DNA from: Lachnospiraceae bacterium
Lineage (GTDB): Bacteria; Bacillota; Clostridia; Lachnospirales; Lachnospiraceae
Assembly: GCA_028692395.1 (NCBI GenBank)
Contig: JAQUXP010000020.1
Coordinates: 1-64,000 of the forward strand
Length of the DNA: 64,000 nt
Reading direction: 5' to 3'
The notes beneath the pieces were generated by a model. It ran no database searches. It had not been told where the DNA came from and saw only the letters and a list, made by a program, of their open reading frames with translations. Below are positions 37,645 to 46,390 of the stretch, piece after piece; position 1 is the first letter of the stretch, and each line of letters starts with the position of its first letter. Position numbers and translations under genes: made by a program.

Positions 37645-39819
37645 TTATTCCGCTCTGTCATTCATTTTCCTCCAGTCTCCTGGAGTAATTGCTTCATATT
37701 TCTTAAAAAATCGTTGCAGGCTTTGTGTATTATTGTAGCCTACTGCCTCTGCAATTTCTGTCAGGGAAAGACTTGTTTCAGATAAGAGTTTTTTCGCCTC
37801 CTTGATGCGAATTCGATTGAGGTAATCAAGAAGCTTTTCTCCACCCTCGGACTGGCTCTTGAATATTTTGCTGAGGTAGGCATAGCTGATCCCAAGCTCG
37901 TCTGCTGCATCGGTGACATTGATATTGCGGTTGTAGTTTTTCTTGATGTAAGAGCAGGCCTTTGTATAATATTCGTTCTCATTTCCACCATTGCTCTTTA
38001 CATTACTGCACATCTGCATAAATTCCTGATGCAGCAATTCCATTAAATCCTCCAGATTCTCACAGTCTGGCAGCAGAACAGAAAACTGCTTCACCTCATC
38101 GGTCTCCCGCCTTGTATGACACTCCTTATCCACCGTAATCACGATTCGCAGTGCAGCCTCCAAAACCTGTTCCCGATTTCCGAGTTCTAAAAGCTCTCTT
38201 CTCAGAGGAAGAAGCTCCTGTTCAATTTCCTCGCTCTTTCCCAGAAGAATATTGCGGATCATACAGGCTTCATAATTGGCTATATTGATCTCTTCTATCT
38301 GCTTTTTTTCTCGGGTCCTCCATTTTTCTCCGAAAAACTGCTTATTTTCTGCTTCCTCCTCAGTTTTGTGGAACACTTCCTGTATGGATTCCGTAAGGAG
38401 AAATTCTTCACTGACAGCAAAGTAAATCTTTTCTTCCATCAGCTCGTCTAATACCTGACAGATCACCTGAGAACTGGTGGATTCCTCCTTGTACAAAGCC
38501 ACATAGATTCCATAATGATATTCTGTAAATATGCCGCTGTTCTGAGCAGCCATCCATGTGTTTAAAACTTCCTTCAGCTGCTTTCTTGTCTTTTCCTCCG
38601 CAGCTGTCTGACGTCCTGATCCCATCTGGCACACCATAAAGCGAAAGCTGTGCTCCCCGTCTCTATCCAGGTCTGTCTCTTTTAGAAAATCCTCTCTCGA
38701 TATCATATGGTTGAGTAGTAGACGCAGCATTTCCGCCTGCAGCTGTTCTCTCTGCCTGGCAATTTCCTGCACGCCAAGTTCCTTTGACTGGTTCAACTCT
38801 CGCATGGTCCTGGTAATGACAGCGATTTCATCTCCTGAGGTTCTCTCTGATCCCGAATTCTTCTGAAGATTCTGATAGAGCTCGCCAATCGGCTCATAGA
38901 GTCTTCGGGCAATAAAGATGGAAAATACGGCTGCACCTGCCACTATCAGCAAAATCAATGAAATAATCAAAAAACCGCTTCGCCTCATGTTCTGATAAAT
39001 CAGCGCATATGGGATTTTCTCCACACAGCAGATATTCTCATACCCCGCAAAACTGGCATAATAGAGATTGCCATCACGATTCCACCATCTTGCTTCCTCC
39101 CCTGGCATCAGAAATCCCTGCATGCTCCCCTGCTCAAGTTTTTCGGCATCCTTTCCATATCCAGAGAGAATCCTTCCGGTTTGATCTGTCAGATACAGTT
39201 CCCTGGCATCCACCACGTATTTTCTATATAACTCACCGGTCAGAGTTGTGATATCAATATTTACCACCAGACAAACAGCCCGGTTTCCATCCAGGACAAT
39301 AGAAAGTACAGGAGTGTCCTGACTCTGTCTTACCGCAAGATGCTGAATAGACGCAGCCGGCTGCAGCTCCTTCGTCCATTCGTTATCATAAAATTCATCC
39401 ATAGCACCGGACTGTCCCAGCGTTGTGTAGATCCAATCTCTTTTCTTATCATAAAGATAGATACTGGAAACACTGCCGCTCATACTCTTAATCATCGACA
39501 TCTCCCTGATGACATCCACGACTGCTGATGGTGACGGTTCCTTCTCATAGGCTTTTAAAACCTTTCCATATTCCAGTCCTGTAATCTCCCGCTCCATGCT
39601 GCTGACCAGGTTTCCGATCTCCACACTCAATAGTTCCATATGGTGCTGCTGTATTTCCATTACGCTCTGTTTTTCGGCATGTCTTCCCATTGCATACCAG
39701 ATGCTTCCCATGAGTGCCTCCGGAACAGCGAGCACAAGGAGGCTTGATAACAGCAGCCGCACAAAATAAACACGCCTGCTGTGTATCATCCATCCTTTTC
39801 TTTTCACCTTTCCCCACAT
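37645..39819 (-). CDS. Membrane-anchored AraC-family transcriptional regulator
   Basis: A 724-aa one-component regulator. It has a membrane helix near residues 17-40, an extracytoplasmic sensor region (~40-280, Cache-like: SSIYLYDKKRDWIYT, LYLTDQTGRILSGYG), a second helix (FLIISLILLIVAGAAVFSIFIA, ~283-305) followed by a HAMP-like stretch, a cytoplasmic middle part, and a C-terminal double helix-turn-helix (~620-724: INVTDAADELGISYAYLSKIFK, LTEIAEAVGYNNTQSLQRFFKK). Such regulators commonly stand beside LplABC-type importers and sense the sugar or its binding protein outside the cell. It ends 240 bp before the operon it probably activates. Confidence 0.9.
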   Translation of the reverse strand: MWGKVKRKGWMIHSRRVYFVRLLLSSLLVLAVPEALMGSIWYAMGRHAEKQSVMEIQQHHMELLSVEIGNLVSSMEREITGLEYGKVLKAYEKEPSPSAVVDVIREMSMIKSMSGSVSSIYLYDKKRDWIYTTLGQSGAMDEFYDNEWTKELQPAASIQHLAVRQSQDTPVLSIVLDGNRAVCLVVNIDITTLTGELYRKYVVDARELYLTDQTGRILSGYGKDAEKLEQGSMQGFLMPGEEARWWNRDGNLYYASFAGYENICCVEKIPYALIYQNMRRSGFLIISLILLIVAGAAVFSIFIARRLYEPIGELYQNLQKNSGSERTSGDEIAVITRTMRELNQSKELGVQEIARQREQLQAEMLRLLLNHMISREDFLKETDLDRDGEHSFRFMVCQMGSGRQTAAEEKTRKQLKEVLNTWMAAQNSGIFTEYHYGIYVALYKEESTSSQVICQVLDELMEEKIYFAVSEEFLLTESIQEVFHKTEEEAENKQFFGEKWRTREKKQIEEINIANYEACMIRNILLGKSEEIEQELLPLRRELLELGNREQVLEAALRIVITVDKECHTRRETDEVKQFSVLLPDCENLEDLMELLHQEFMQMCSNVKSNGGNENEYYTKACSYIKKNYNRNINVTDAADELGISYAYLSKIFKSQSEGGEKLLDYLNRIRIKEAKKLLSETSLSLTEIAEAVGYNNTQSLQRFFKKYEAITPGDWRKMNDRAE

Positions 39820-39931
39820 GCTGCTTCCCCATTTCTATCATTCATTATTAACCTTTTCTTGAAACTACTTCTCCGATTTCAATATTGGATACTTTCTAAT
39901 ATAGGATTCAACCCTCTAATACAACACCTCT

Positions 39932-39959
39932 GCACATCTGAATTATTTTTTCTGTTTCT
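39932..39959. repeat. 28-bp direct repeat, right copy, forming the nudix gene 3' end
   Basis: Identical over 28 bp to 23626-23653. On the minus strand it supplies the last codons (Gln-Lys-Gln-Lys-Lys) and the TAA stop of the nudix hydrolase gene. A repeat that restores the 3' end of a gene is typical of site-specific insertion. Confidence 0.75.
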
Positions 39960-40560
39960 GCAGAAAAGCAAAAGGCTCCTCGTAATTAAGGAAATGCATC
40001 ATCTGATAGGCACAGACAATTGCCATACGTTCTTCCCGCATAATCCGGCGCACCTCATCCCGATCTGCCAGAACCACCTCTATCTCTTCGTTGTCTTCCA
40101 TATATTTTTGGCTAATTTCACCGTCCGCATATCCATACACCGTAGCGCAGGATTCATCGGTCATTCCTATGGTGGTAAAATATGCATTTTCATATTCTGG
40201 TGCAACCTCCAGTGGTTCCAGTCTCAGTCCTGTCTCCTCATGCATCTCCCGAACTGCCGCCTGCTGATAATTCTCTCCCGGATCAACCAGTCCCGCCGGA
40301 AGCTCGTAGATATAGCCATCGATGGCATATCGATATTGACGGATCAGCACCACTTTATCATGGTTCTCCCCATAAAGGCTGTATATGATAACGCCATCGG
40401 GATAATTTTCGTGGGACTGAAATTTGCAGTCTTTCAGATTCCTGGCCCTGGTTGCCACATAGTAATTCACAGGACCACCAACCTTGTTCCTGCCTTCCAG
40501 ATGATACATGTTCAAAAATCTGTTTTCTGTCTGCTTCGTAATTTTCTCTATGGTTGCCAT
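39943..40560 (-). CDS. Nudix hydrolase, ADP-ribose pyrophosphatase type
   Basis: A 205-aa enzyme that hydrolyses nucleoside diphosphates linked to another moiety, probably ADP-ribose. The Nudix box GENYQQAAVREMHEETGL (~105-122) fits Gx5Ex7REUxEExGU exactly, and is preceded by IYELPAGLVDPGE as in ADP-ribose pyrophosphatases. The last codons and the stop lie inside the 28-bp repeat that also occurs 16.3 kb away. The start at 40560 has only a weak ribosome binding site (AAAGGAAAATTTAG). Confidence 0.9.
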   Translation of the reverse strand: MATIEKITKQTENRFLNMYHLEGRNKVGGPVNYYVATRARNLKDCKFQSHENYPDGVIIYSLYGENHDKVVLIRQYRYAIDGYIYELPAGLVDPGENYQQAAVREMHEETGLRLEPLEVAPEYENAYFTTIGMTDESCATVYGYADGEISQKYMEDNEEIEVVLADRDEVRRIMREERMAIVCAYQMMHFLNYEEPFAFLQKQKK

Positions 40561-40597
40561 CTCTAAATTTTCCTTTCATTGGGGTGTTGTAATTTGC

Positions 40598-41620
40598 TCA
40601 ACAACTTTCACCACCCATTTCAATCATTTTCCTTATCTGTTTATCAAAGTCAGAATTTATCTTTTGAGTTTTATTAAACTCATCATATTCTGCCGCCGCC
40701 TTTTTATCCGCAGATTTCTTTGATATTTTACCTTTTCCGTCTAGCACATCATATTTTCTAAATGCCAAAAATTCATTGATACTAGAAGCAAATTCTGTCA
40801 TAGTAAATGTATTTTCTCGTTCAATCAAATCTTCAATATAATCAAAGTAACCTGTTACTGTACGTTCCAGTTGACGAATCTGCTTTTCATCCAAATAATT
40901 TTTTGCTATTGTGACATCCGATTTCAATATTCTTCCATCTGGTGAATTCTTCCATGTAATCAATCCCATGTGATCTTTGGTATGATCTGCTTTTGCATCT
41001 ATAATCTCAGCCGCTGTTTGCCCTGTAATTGCATAATGAAATTTATTTTGGACCATTGCATAAAAGTCGTGTGTTGTTTGTGAATCTTTATCATAATCGA
41101 TACTACACTCAGCAAATATATCTGTAATCTGTTGCCATATTCTTCGTTCACTTGCCCTAATAGAACGAACTCGTTCCAACAGTTCTTTAAAATAATCTTT
41201 GCCAAAAGCTGTTTTCCCCTGCTTCAAGCGTTCATCATCCATCGCAAAGCCTTTTGTCATATATTCCTTTAAAATCCCTGTTGCCCATATTCTAAAATTT
41301 GTAGCTTTACGTGAATTAACGCGATATCCGACTGAAATAATTGCATCAAGATTGTAAAATCTGGTTGGTTTTGTTTGTGTTTTTCCTTCAATAGCTCCAT
41401 GCTCAGTGGTTGTTTCCAAAATGGAAACAACCACTTTTTCCTCTAGTTCTCCTTCTTCAAAAATATTTTTTAAATGCTTTGAAATTGCTGGAATTCCTAC
41501 ATCAAATAATTCTGCCATGGCTTTTTGTGTCAACCAAATAGTTTCATCTTTTATTACAGCATTAACTGCTATATCTTCATCTGGTGTACTATAAATTAAA
41601 TATTTTAATTCTTTATCCAT
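40598..41620 (-). CDS. RhuM family protein (orphan, restriction-locus associated)
   Basis: A 340-aa protein of the RhuM/virulence-protein family. It carries an N-terminal winged-helix-like segment (TIWLTQKAMAELFDVGIPAISKHLKNIFEEGEL, ~28-60), the family signature RFYNLDAIISVGYRVNSRKATNFRIWAT (~87-114), and a C-terminal helical part. RhuM genes commonly sit inside type I restriction operons between hsdM and hsdS. Here the gene starts 2 bp after a truncated hsdM remnant and no hsdS or hsdR follows. The base composition is more AT-rich than in neighbours. The biochemical function is unknown. Confidence 0.85.
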   Translation of the reverse strand: MDKELKYLIYSTPDEDIAVNAVIKDETIWLTQKAMAELFDVGIPAISKHLKNIFEEGELEEKVVVSILETTTEHGAIEGKTQTKPTRFYNLDAIISVGYRVNSRKATNFRIWATGILKEYMTKGFAMDDERLKQGKTAFGKDYFKELLERVRSIRASERRIWQQITDIFAECSIDYDKDSQTTHDFYAMVQNKFHYAITGQTAAEIIDAKADHTKDHMGLITWKNSPDGRILKSDVTIAKNYLDEKQIRQLERTVTGYFDYIEDLIERENTFTMTEFASSINEFLAFRKYDVLDGKGKISKKSADKKAAAEYDEFNKTQKINSDFDKQIRKMIEMGGESC

Positions 41621-41622
41621 AT

Positions 41623-41982
41623 TTATCCCTCGATTTCCGCAATAATTTCATCTATTTCAGCACGAAGTTTATCTATATTTTTCACTGTTTTCTTAATTTC
41701 TGCATTCAAGACTTTAATATCTATAACCTCTCTCGTATCCTTTTTATCAACATAAGAGCTTACCGATAAATTATAATTTTCTTCAGCAATCTTATCTTTA
41801 TCGACACTTTTTGAAATATATTCTTTTTCTTCCTTACTATCAAACAGTTGAATTATTACATCGATATGCTCTGGTTTTAATACATTGTTATTAGTTTCTT
41901 TTTTATAAAAATCTTCTCCACTTGTGTCTATAAATTGAATTTTAGTATCGGTTTTATGAAAAGATACAATCCCCATATACAT
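41623..41982 (-). pseudogene. 3' remnant of a type I restriction DNA methyltransferase gene (hsdM)
   Basis: An open frame of 119 codons. From [19 protein letters not shown] onward it matches the usual HsdM C-terminus: the NNVL segment, [22 protein letters not shown], and the helical tail [13 protein letters not shown]. The catalytic NPPF/SAM-binding domains, normally 300-400 residues, are missing. The first ~10 codons do not look like HsdM, so the deletion junction is near 41950. A gene of this kind can no longer methylate DNA. AT-rich. Confidence 0.8.
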
Positions 41983-42151
41983 ACTGGCTAACCTTCCGCA
42001 ATTTGCTACAATCGTGAAGAATCATATTTAGAGCAACTGTAGTTTTCTGATCAGCTGCTCTTTTTGATTGCTCAAAATAAGATACTTCTCTTAAGAATTA
42101 TACCACGGGTGGGGAAAATGGAAAAGAGGGGGAATGGCGGGTGGCAAAAAA

Positions 42152-42189
42152 ATCCCCCTGGTCTGTGGAAAAACAAGACCGAGGGGGAT
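42152..42189 (-). terminator. Terminator of ribU
   Basis: On the minus strand a strong stem (ATCCCCCTCGGTCTTG with its complement, one mismatch) is followed by TTTTTTT, 38 bp past the ribU stop. Confidence 0.85.
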
Positions 42190-42226
42190 ATAAGCTATCC
42201 TATATACCGCATACCTGTGAGAGCTT

Positions 42227-42865
42227 TTATACGGTATGACCTTTCAGGATTTTACTGATATGTTTGTAAAGCAGTAAGGTCAGGGCTGAAACCAGGATTC
42301 CTTTCAGCAAATTGAAGGGTGCCACGGTCAGCAGGGCAAAGCGGAAGAGGCTGTTGATTGCCGGATTGATTGCGGTACCCATCTGTACGAATGCATCGAC
42401 TGGCATGCCAAATGCTTTTCCGTAAGCGGGCAAAAGCAGGAAGGCATTCATAAAGCAGGCTGTAATCGCCATGGCAACAGTTCCTGCCGTGAATCCGATG
42501 CAGGCCTGTTTTCTTGTTTTATGATGTTTGTAAATCCAGCCTGCCGGTACAACAAAGGCGCATCCCATGACGAAGTTTGCGAATTCACCTACAAATGCAG
42601 TATTTGTACCATTGATGATCAGGTTCAGCAGGATCTTCACAAGCTCGATGCTGGCACCGGCAAGTGGTCCCATGGCAAAGCTTCCGATCAGTACCGGAAC
42701 CTCAGAGAAGTCCATCTCGTAAAAGGTTGGTGCGAGGAACGGAAGTGGGAATTCGAAGAGCATTAATACGGTTGCCACCGCTGCAAGCATTCCGATCTGC
42801 ACGAGCATTCTTGTCTTTGTAGCTCCTGTCATCTGTGTACGTGGTTTTGTGACTGTGTTTTCCAT
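42227..42865 (-). CDS. ribU: Riboflavin ECF transporter S component
   Basis: A 212-aa membrane protein that binds riboflavin for an energy-coupling-factor transporter, which needs the general EcfA/A'/T module encoded elsewhere. It shows about six hydrophobic helices and the segment FPLPFLAPTFYEMDFSEVPVLIGSFAMGP, typical of RibU (ligand-binding and EcfT-contact region). The start at 42865 follows AAAGGAG. It is preceded by an FMN riboswitch with its own terminator, which settles the substrate. Confidence 0.93.
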   Translation of the reverse strand: MENTVTKPRTQMTGATKTRMLVQIGMLAAVATVLMLFEFPLPFLAPTFYEMDFSEVPVLIGSFAMGPLAGASIELVKILLNLIINGTNTAFVGEFANFVMGCAFVVPAGWIYKHHKTRKQACIGFTAGTVAMAITACFMNAFLLLPAYGKAFGMPVDAFVQMGTAINPAINSLFRFALLTVAPFNLLKGILVSALTLLLYKHISKILKGHTV

Positions 42866-42929
42866 GTTTTTTTCTCCTTTTTTTCTGGAGATTCTGTCGC
42901 TGTTCTCTTGTGTGATAAACACACAAAAA

Positions 42930-42956
42930 GCCCCGGATTATGTCAATAATCCGAGG
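42930..42956 (-). terminator. Riboswitch-controlled terminator upstream of ribU
   Basis: On the minus strand GCCTCGGATTA / TAATCCGGGGC with a 5-nt loop is followed by TTTTTG. It sits between the FMN aptamer and the start codon, the layout of transcription-attenuating FMN riboswitches. Confidence 0.85.
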
Positions 42957-42985
42957 CAAAAGATACGCACTAAAAAATCGTATAT

Positions 42986-43115
42986 CATTCTTCTTTCATC
43001 CAGACTGTACTGTTGGTATCGGAATTACACCGATTCAGCCACTGTTCAAAGGAACAGCAGGTCGCGGACTTTACCGCCAGTAGGGAATTGCACCCTGCCC
43101 CGAAGAATCTCCGTA
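42986..43115 (-). promoter_or_regulatory. FMN riboswitch (RFN element)
   Basis: On the minus strand the hallmark segments occur in order: TTCGGGGCAGGGTG, AATTCCCTACTGGCGGTA, AGTCCGCGACC, a variable hairpin (CTGTTCCTTTGAACAG), GTGGCTGAATCGGTG, AATTCCGATACC, and AGTCTGGATGAAAGAAGAATG. The aptamer binds FMN and represses ribU when flavin is plentiful. Confidence 0.95.
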
Positions 43116-43131
43116 TTTGTTTTTCTTATCT

Positions 43132-43160
43132 AATATAGCACTATGTATTGTAATATGCAA
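43132..43160 (-). promoter_or_regulatory. Promoter of the FMN riboswitch-ribU unit
   Basis: On the minus strand: TTGCAT (43155-43160), a 17-bp spacer and TATATT (43132-43137), just upstream of the aptamer. Confidence 0.7.
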
Positions 43161-43181
43161 GCACTATTTCCGATCTTTGTT

Positions 43182-43802
43182 TTATCGAATAAAGTTCGTC
43201 CGGCTGCTGCTCTCTTTTTCCGGCAGTGGAATTCCCGCTTCTTTTCCCTGCTGGAAGCATTTTATCATCCATGCCAGGTTTCGTGCCAGATTTCTCATGG
43301 TTTGCATACCTTCTGCATCCTGTGCTGCCTCTCCCTGAGTACACCCATGGGCGATATTCCAGTAGCTGGAGCCCGCAACCGGCATCTGGGAAATTCCAAA
43401 ATACTTGTTCATAACGTCAAAGGACGCTGTTGTTCCACCACGTCTTGCTACTGCAACTGCTGCACCGGGCTTAAAAGCAAAGGCCTTTCCACTACTGTAG
43501 AAGACACGATCCAGGAAGGATAAGATCCGTCCGCTGGGATGTGCATAGTATACCGGAGTTCCGAAGACAAACCCGTCCGCCTCTTTCGCTTTGGCGACAA
43601 ATTCATTTACCAGATCATCCTTGAAAACACAGCCATCCTCCATGCATTTTCCACAACCGATACAGTCTCGGATCGGAGCGCCGCCAAGCTGGAAGATCTC
43701 ATACTCTATTCCCTCTTTTTCCAGCTGCTTTCCCACTTCCACTAAGGAATTAAAGGTATTGCCATCCTGATGTGCACTTCCATTTAACATTAATACTTTC
43801 AT
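43182..43802 (-). CDS. Flavodoxin-fold NAD(P)H-dependent FMN/iron-sulfur reductase
   Basis: A 206-aa flavoprotein. The start MKVLMLNGSAHQDGNTF (behind AAAGGTGG) contains the FMN phosphate-binding loop. A CIGCGKCMEDGCVF cluster near residue 48 is the cysteine pattern of iron-sulfur flavoprotein-like reductases. FGTPVYYAHPSGR and the GGTTASFDVMNKYFGI region are typical of the NADPH-dependent FMN reductase family. Substrate unknown. It is monocistronic and next to the riboflavin transporter unit, so flavin supply may be a shared theme; that is inference. Confidence 0.88.
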   Translation of the reverse strand: MKVLMLNGSAHQDGNTFNSLVEVGKQLEKEGIEYEIFQLGGAPIRDCIGCGKCMEDGCVFKDDLVNEFVAKAKEADGFVFGTPVYYAHPSGRILSFLDRVFYSSGKAFAFKPGAAVAVARRGGTTASFDVMNKYFGISQMPVAGSSYWNIAHGCTQGEAAQDAEGMQTMRNLARNLAWMIKCFQQGKEAGIPLPEKESSSRTNFIR

Positions 43803-44056
43803 TTTATCCACCTTTCTTATCTCTGCGGCAAACACAGTAAATGCGCTGGCCGTTAAATGTTCTTACTGTCATTTATACTAATACATCGTTTCCTAATGAG
43901 AGATTCCTATATTCCCAAAAGCACAGACCTGTAAATATTATACACCACACACCACTGCTTCGTAAAGCTACAAAGCCCCCATATTTATGGTATAATAAGT
44001 GATGAAATCACGATATCATTCATAATCATTATATTTTATTTAAGGAGGAATACGTT

Positions 44057-44815
44057 ATGTCCAGAAAAAGGCGCCCCGGTGCACGAAAGAAAAAATACAG
44101 TTTACCCCTGGGGATTACGGCTCTGCTGCTTCTGTGTATTCTGGTATACGCTGGGATAACTGGAAAACTTACTAACACAGTTACAGATCCCGCAGCTGCT
44201 TCACAGACGATCTCCAACATCGATTTGAATGCCATCCCTGCCTACACCGACTCTCCTTATATTGTGATTAACAACAATCAGCCTTTCTTTTCCGATTCTG
44301 AGCTGACTACGGAAAACTTTGAACGCTACAGTCCTCTGGATTCCCTGGGACGCTGTGGTGTGGCATACGCAAATATCTGCACTGATATCATGCCCACAGA
44401 AAAACGCCAGGCCATCGGCTCGGTGAAGCCCTCCGGATGGCATACCATCAAATATGACTGTGTGGATGGAAAATATCTCTATAATCGCTTTCATCTGATC
44501 GGTTTTCAGCTGGCTGGTGAGAATGCCAATAAACAGAATCTGATTACCGGTACACGGTATATGAACGTCAAGGGCATCCTTCCCTTTGAAAATGAAGTCG
44601 CAAGCTATGTAAGAGAGACGGACTATCACGTACTCTACCGTGTCACGCCTCTATTTGAGGGAGATAATCTGGTGGCTTCCGGTGTTTTAGTAGAAGCAAA
44701 GTCCGTGGAAGATGAAGGTGAGGGAATTATGTTCAATGTATTCTGCTACAACGTCCAGCCCGGTGTGAGCATCGATTACGCTACGGGGGACAGCGAGCTT
44801 AACGGAATATCTTAA
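44057..44815 (+). CDS. Membrane-anchored DNA/RNA non-specific endonuclease
   Basis: A 252-aa protein of the NucA/EndA nuclease family. A basic N-terminus (MSRKRRPGARKKK) and one membrane helix (LGITALLLLCILVYAGITG, ~17-36) anchor it, with the nuclease domain outside the cell. The active-site region reads LYNRFHLIGFQLAGENANKQNLITGTRYMN (~137-166), with the histidine in NRFHL and the following ENANKxN asparagine as in EndA-type nucleases. A perfect TATAAT lies at 43991-43996. Its 3' end overlaps the convergent PucR-type gene by 17 bp. It may serve in DNA uptake or nutrient scavenging. Confidence 0.82.
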   Translation: MSRKRRPGARKKKYSLPLGITALLLLCILVYAGITGKLTNTVTDPAAASQTISNIDLNAIPAYTDSPYIVINNNQPFFSDSELTTENFERYSPLDSLGRCGVAYANICTDIMPTEKRQAIGSVKPSGWHTIKYDCVDGKYLYNRFHLIGFQLAGENANKQNLITGTRYMNVKGILPFENEVASYVRETDYHVLYRVTPLFEGDNLVASGVLVEAKSVEDEGEGIMFNVFCYNVQPGVSIDYATGDSELNGIS

Positions 44816-45953
44816 GATATTCCTGCACGGCAAATGCTGTCTGCAGCTCAAAGCAGAATTCCGGCTGCAAAAGCAGGTCTCCATACAGATCCTTCAAAGC
44901 CCGTACCCGGTAATTCACAGTATTGCGGTGGCAGTTCAGACTCTCTGCCATCTGGCTGATGCTCCCCCGATAAAGCAGATAATACTTCAGGGTTTCTGCA
45001 TAGTCTCCATGATGCGCCTGATCAAAGGCAAGTACCGGTTCCAGCTTTTGGCTGCAATACTGCTCCAGCGCCGCCGTATCCTCCACCATCAGCAAAAGCT
45101 GGTAAAATCCCAGCTGCGCAAAATCCTCCAGATCATTGTTTCGTACCCGGGCCATAGTCAGTGCTGCCTCAGCACCTCTCAGACTTCCGTAAATGCTGCA
45201 AAGTCCCATACAGCTTTGACCGATTCCGCCTTGCAGCTTCTTTCTGGGATTCCGGGACTGCAGACTGCCAAGCATCCTCTGCAGATAATTCCTGCACGCA
45301 TCCTCCTCGGTATTTACAAAGATCAAAACCAGCCGATTTTTATACGAAAAAAAACAGCAGGGGCCCTCATGGTGAGACATATAATTTTCCGCATGGAACT
45401 GCATGGTTCCTTCTAATTCTCCCAGGTCCAGGATAGCGATTCGATAAGGGGCATTTACATCAAAACCCTTTTCCGAAAGTCTGCTTACATATTTCTCCTG
45501 ATTTTCTTTTTCTGTCAAAAGATGCCGAATGCTCTCCGCCACAATATCTGTGCGATGATTTTCTGTAAATATCCAGTTTCCACAGGCACTGGAAAGGTCC
45601 GCAATATGAATCTCCCAGGGCATCTGAAAAAGTGGCAGCTGATGCTCCTGGCAAAAGGTCAGGATCCCGTCATTCAGGTCCTTTTCCTGCAGATACTGTC
45701 CTGTATTCACAATCAGACCACTGACTCCACGATCTGCCAAAAGCTGCAGAAGCTGCAGAAGCCATTCATCACCACTGCTCCCAAATCCGGTTGTCACCAC
45801 AAGATAACCGGGACGAATAAAGGAAACATTGGATAAGTCTTCTGCCAGGTAAAACCAGTTTACGATATTCTTTAAGCCCTCTTCTCCGGCCAGCAGCCGA
45901 AGCCGAAATTTCTGACCAATTTCCTGATATAAGGTTTCCAGTGTCAATGCCAT
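44799..45953 (-). CDS. PucR family transcriptional regulator
   Basis: A 384-aa regulator. The N-terminal ~120 residues match the PucR purine-catabolism-regulator domain (IVNWFYLAEDLSNVSFIRPGYLVVTTG, GVSGLIVNTGQYLQE, LPLFQMPWEIHIADLS), a GGDEF-like central region follows, and the C-terminus has the PucR helix-turn-helix (SISQMAESLNCHRNTVNYRVRALKDLYG, ~325-352). It is divergent from the aminotransferase gene, with 437 bp between the starts. PucR proteins often control adjacent nitrogen-catabolism genes, so control of that gene is likely. Confidence 0.9.
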   Translation of the reverse strand: MALTLETLYQEIGQKFRLRLLAGEEGLKNIVNWFYLAEDLSNVSFIRPGYLVVTTGFGSSGDEWLLQLLQLLADRGVSGLIVNTGQYLQEKDLNDGILTFCQEHQLPLFQMPWEIHIADLSSACGNWIFTENHRTDIVAESIRHLLTEKENQEKYVSRLSEKGFDVNAPYRIAILDLGELEGTMQFHAENYMSHHEGPCCFFSYKNRLVLIFVNTEEDACRNYLQRMLGSLQSRNPRKKLQGGIGQSCMGLCSIYGSLRGAEAALTMARVRNNDLEDFAQLGFYQLLLMVEDTAALEQYCSQKLEPVLAFDQAHHGDYAETLKYYLLYRGSISQMAESLNCHRNTVNYRVRALKDLYGDLLLQPEFCFELQTAFAVQEYLKIFR

Positions 45954-46027
45954 CGGATAGGCCTCCTTTTTTCTATTTTACGGAGGGATCTGTCGCACTT
46001 TTGGAAGGACTTCAGCCTCGGGTGCTG

Positions 46028-46191
46028 CTGTAAGTCTGTTTCGAAGTCCAAGAGCATGCTCGAAACCATAGCTTTTGCTAAAGACGCAGGCAGTACGCAT
46101 AAACTCGCTGCGCTCAGACAGTATGCGGACTGCCTGCAACGCAAAGGCTATGGTTTCGGTATGCTTAGGACTTCTGCAAATGGCTTACTGT
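46028..46191 (+). repeat. Large palindromic element, copy B (~164 bp)
   Basis: Copy B of the element, core 46038-46182. The middle stem is CGAAACCATAGC with its perfect complement, and the inner stem is GCAGGCAGTACGCATA with one mismatch. Both stems differ completely from copy A while the flanking loop motifs (TTTTGCTAAA, AACGCAAA, CTCGCTGCGCTCAGACAG) are kept. Unlike A, C and D it lies between divergent genes and has only a short outer arm. The remainder of 45954-46390 is AT-rich and holds a TATACT -10 element at 46323-46328 for the aminotransferase gene. Confidence 0.9.
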
Positions 46192-46390
46192 GTTTATTTT
46201 AGCACAGATTATGTTTGAAAAACATGCTTTTTTGATTTTTTTCTCTTCTTTTTTGTGCTTTGGGCACAGGTTGGATGAATTATTTTGTATTGCTGTCACC
46301 TGTTTATTTTTTGAAAGGTTATTATACTGGAAGGGTATCAAGGATTGTGAAAGACGGATGTGATCAAATGATTAAGAGGAGGAATATACG

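Noticed and set aside
40598-41982. Active type I restriction-modification system
   Set aside because: HsdM lacks its catalytic part, and hsdS and hsdR are absent.
41983-42060. Continuation of the HsdM remnant upstream of 41982
   Set aside because: A TGA stop occurs about 14 codons upstream in frame, and the residues between do not look like HsdM.
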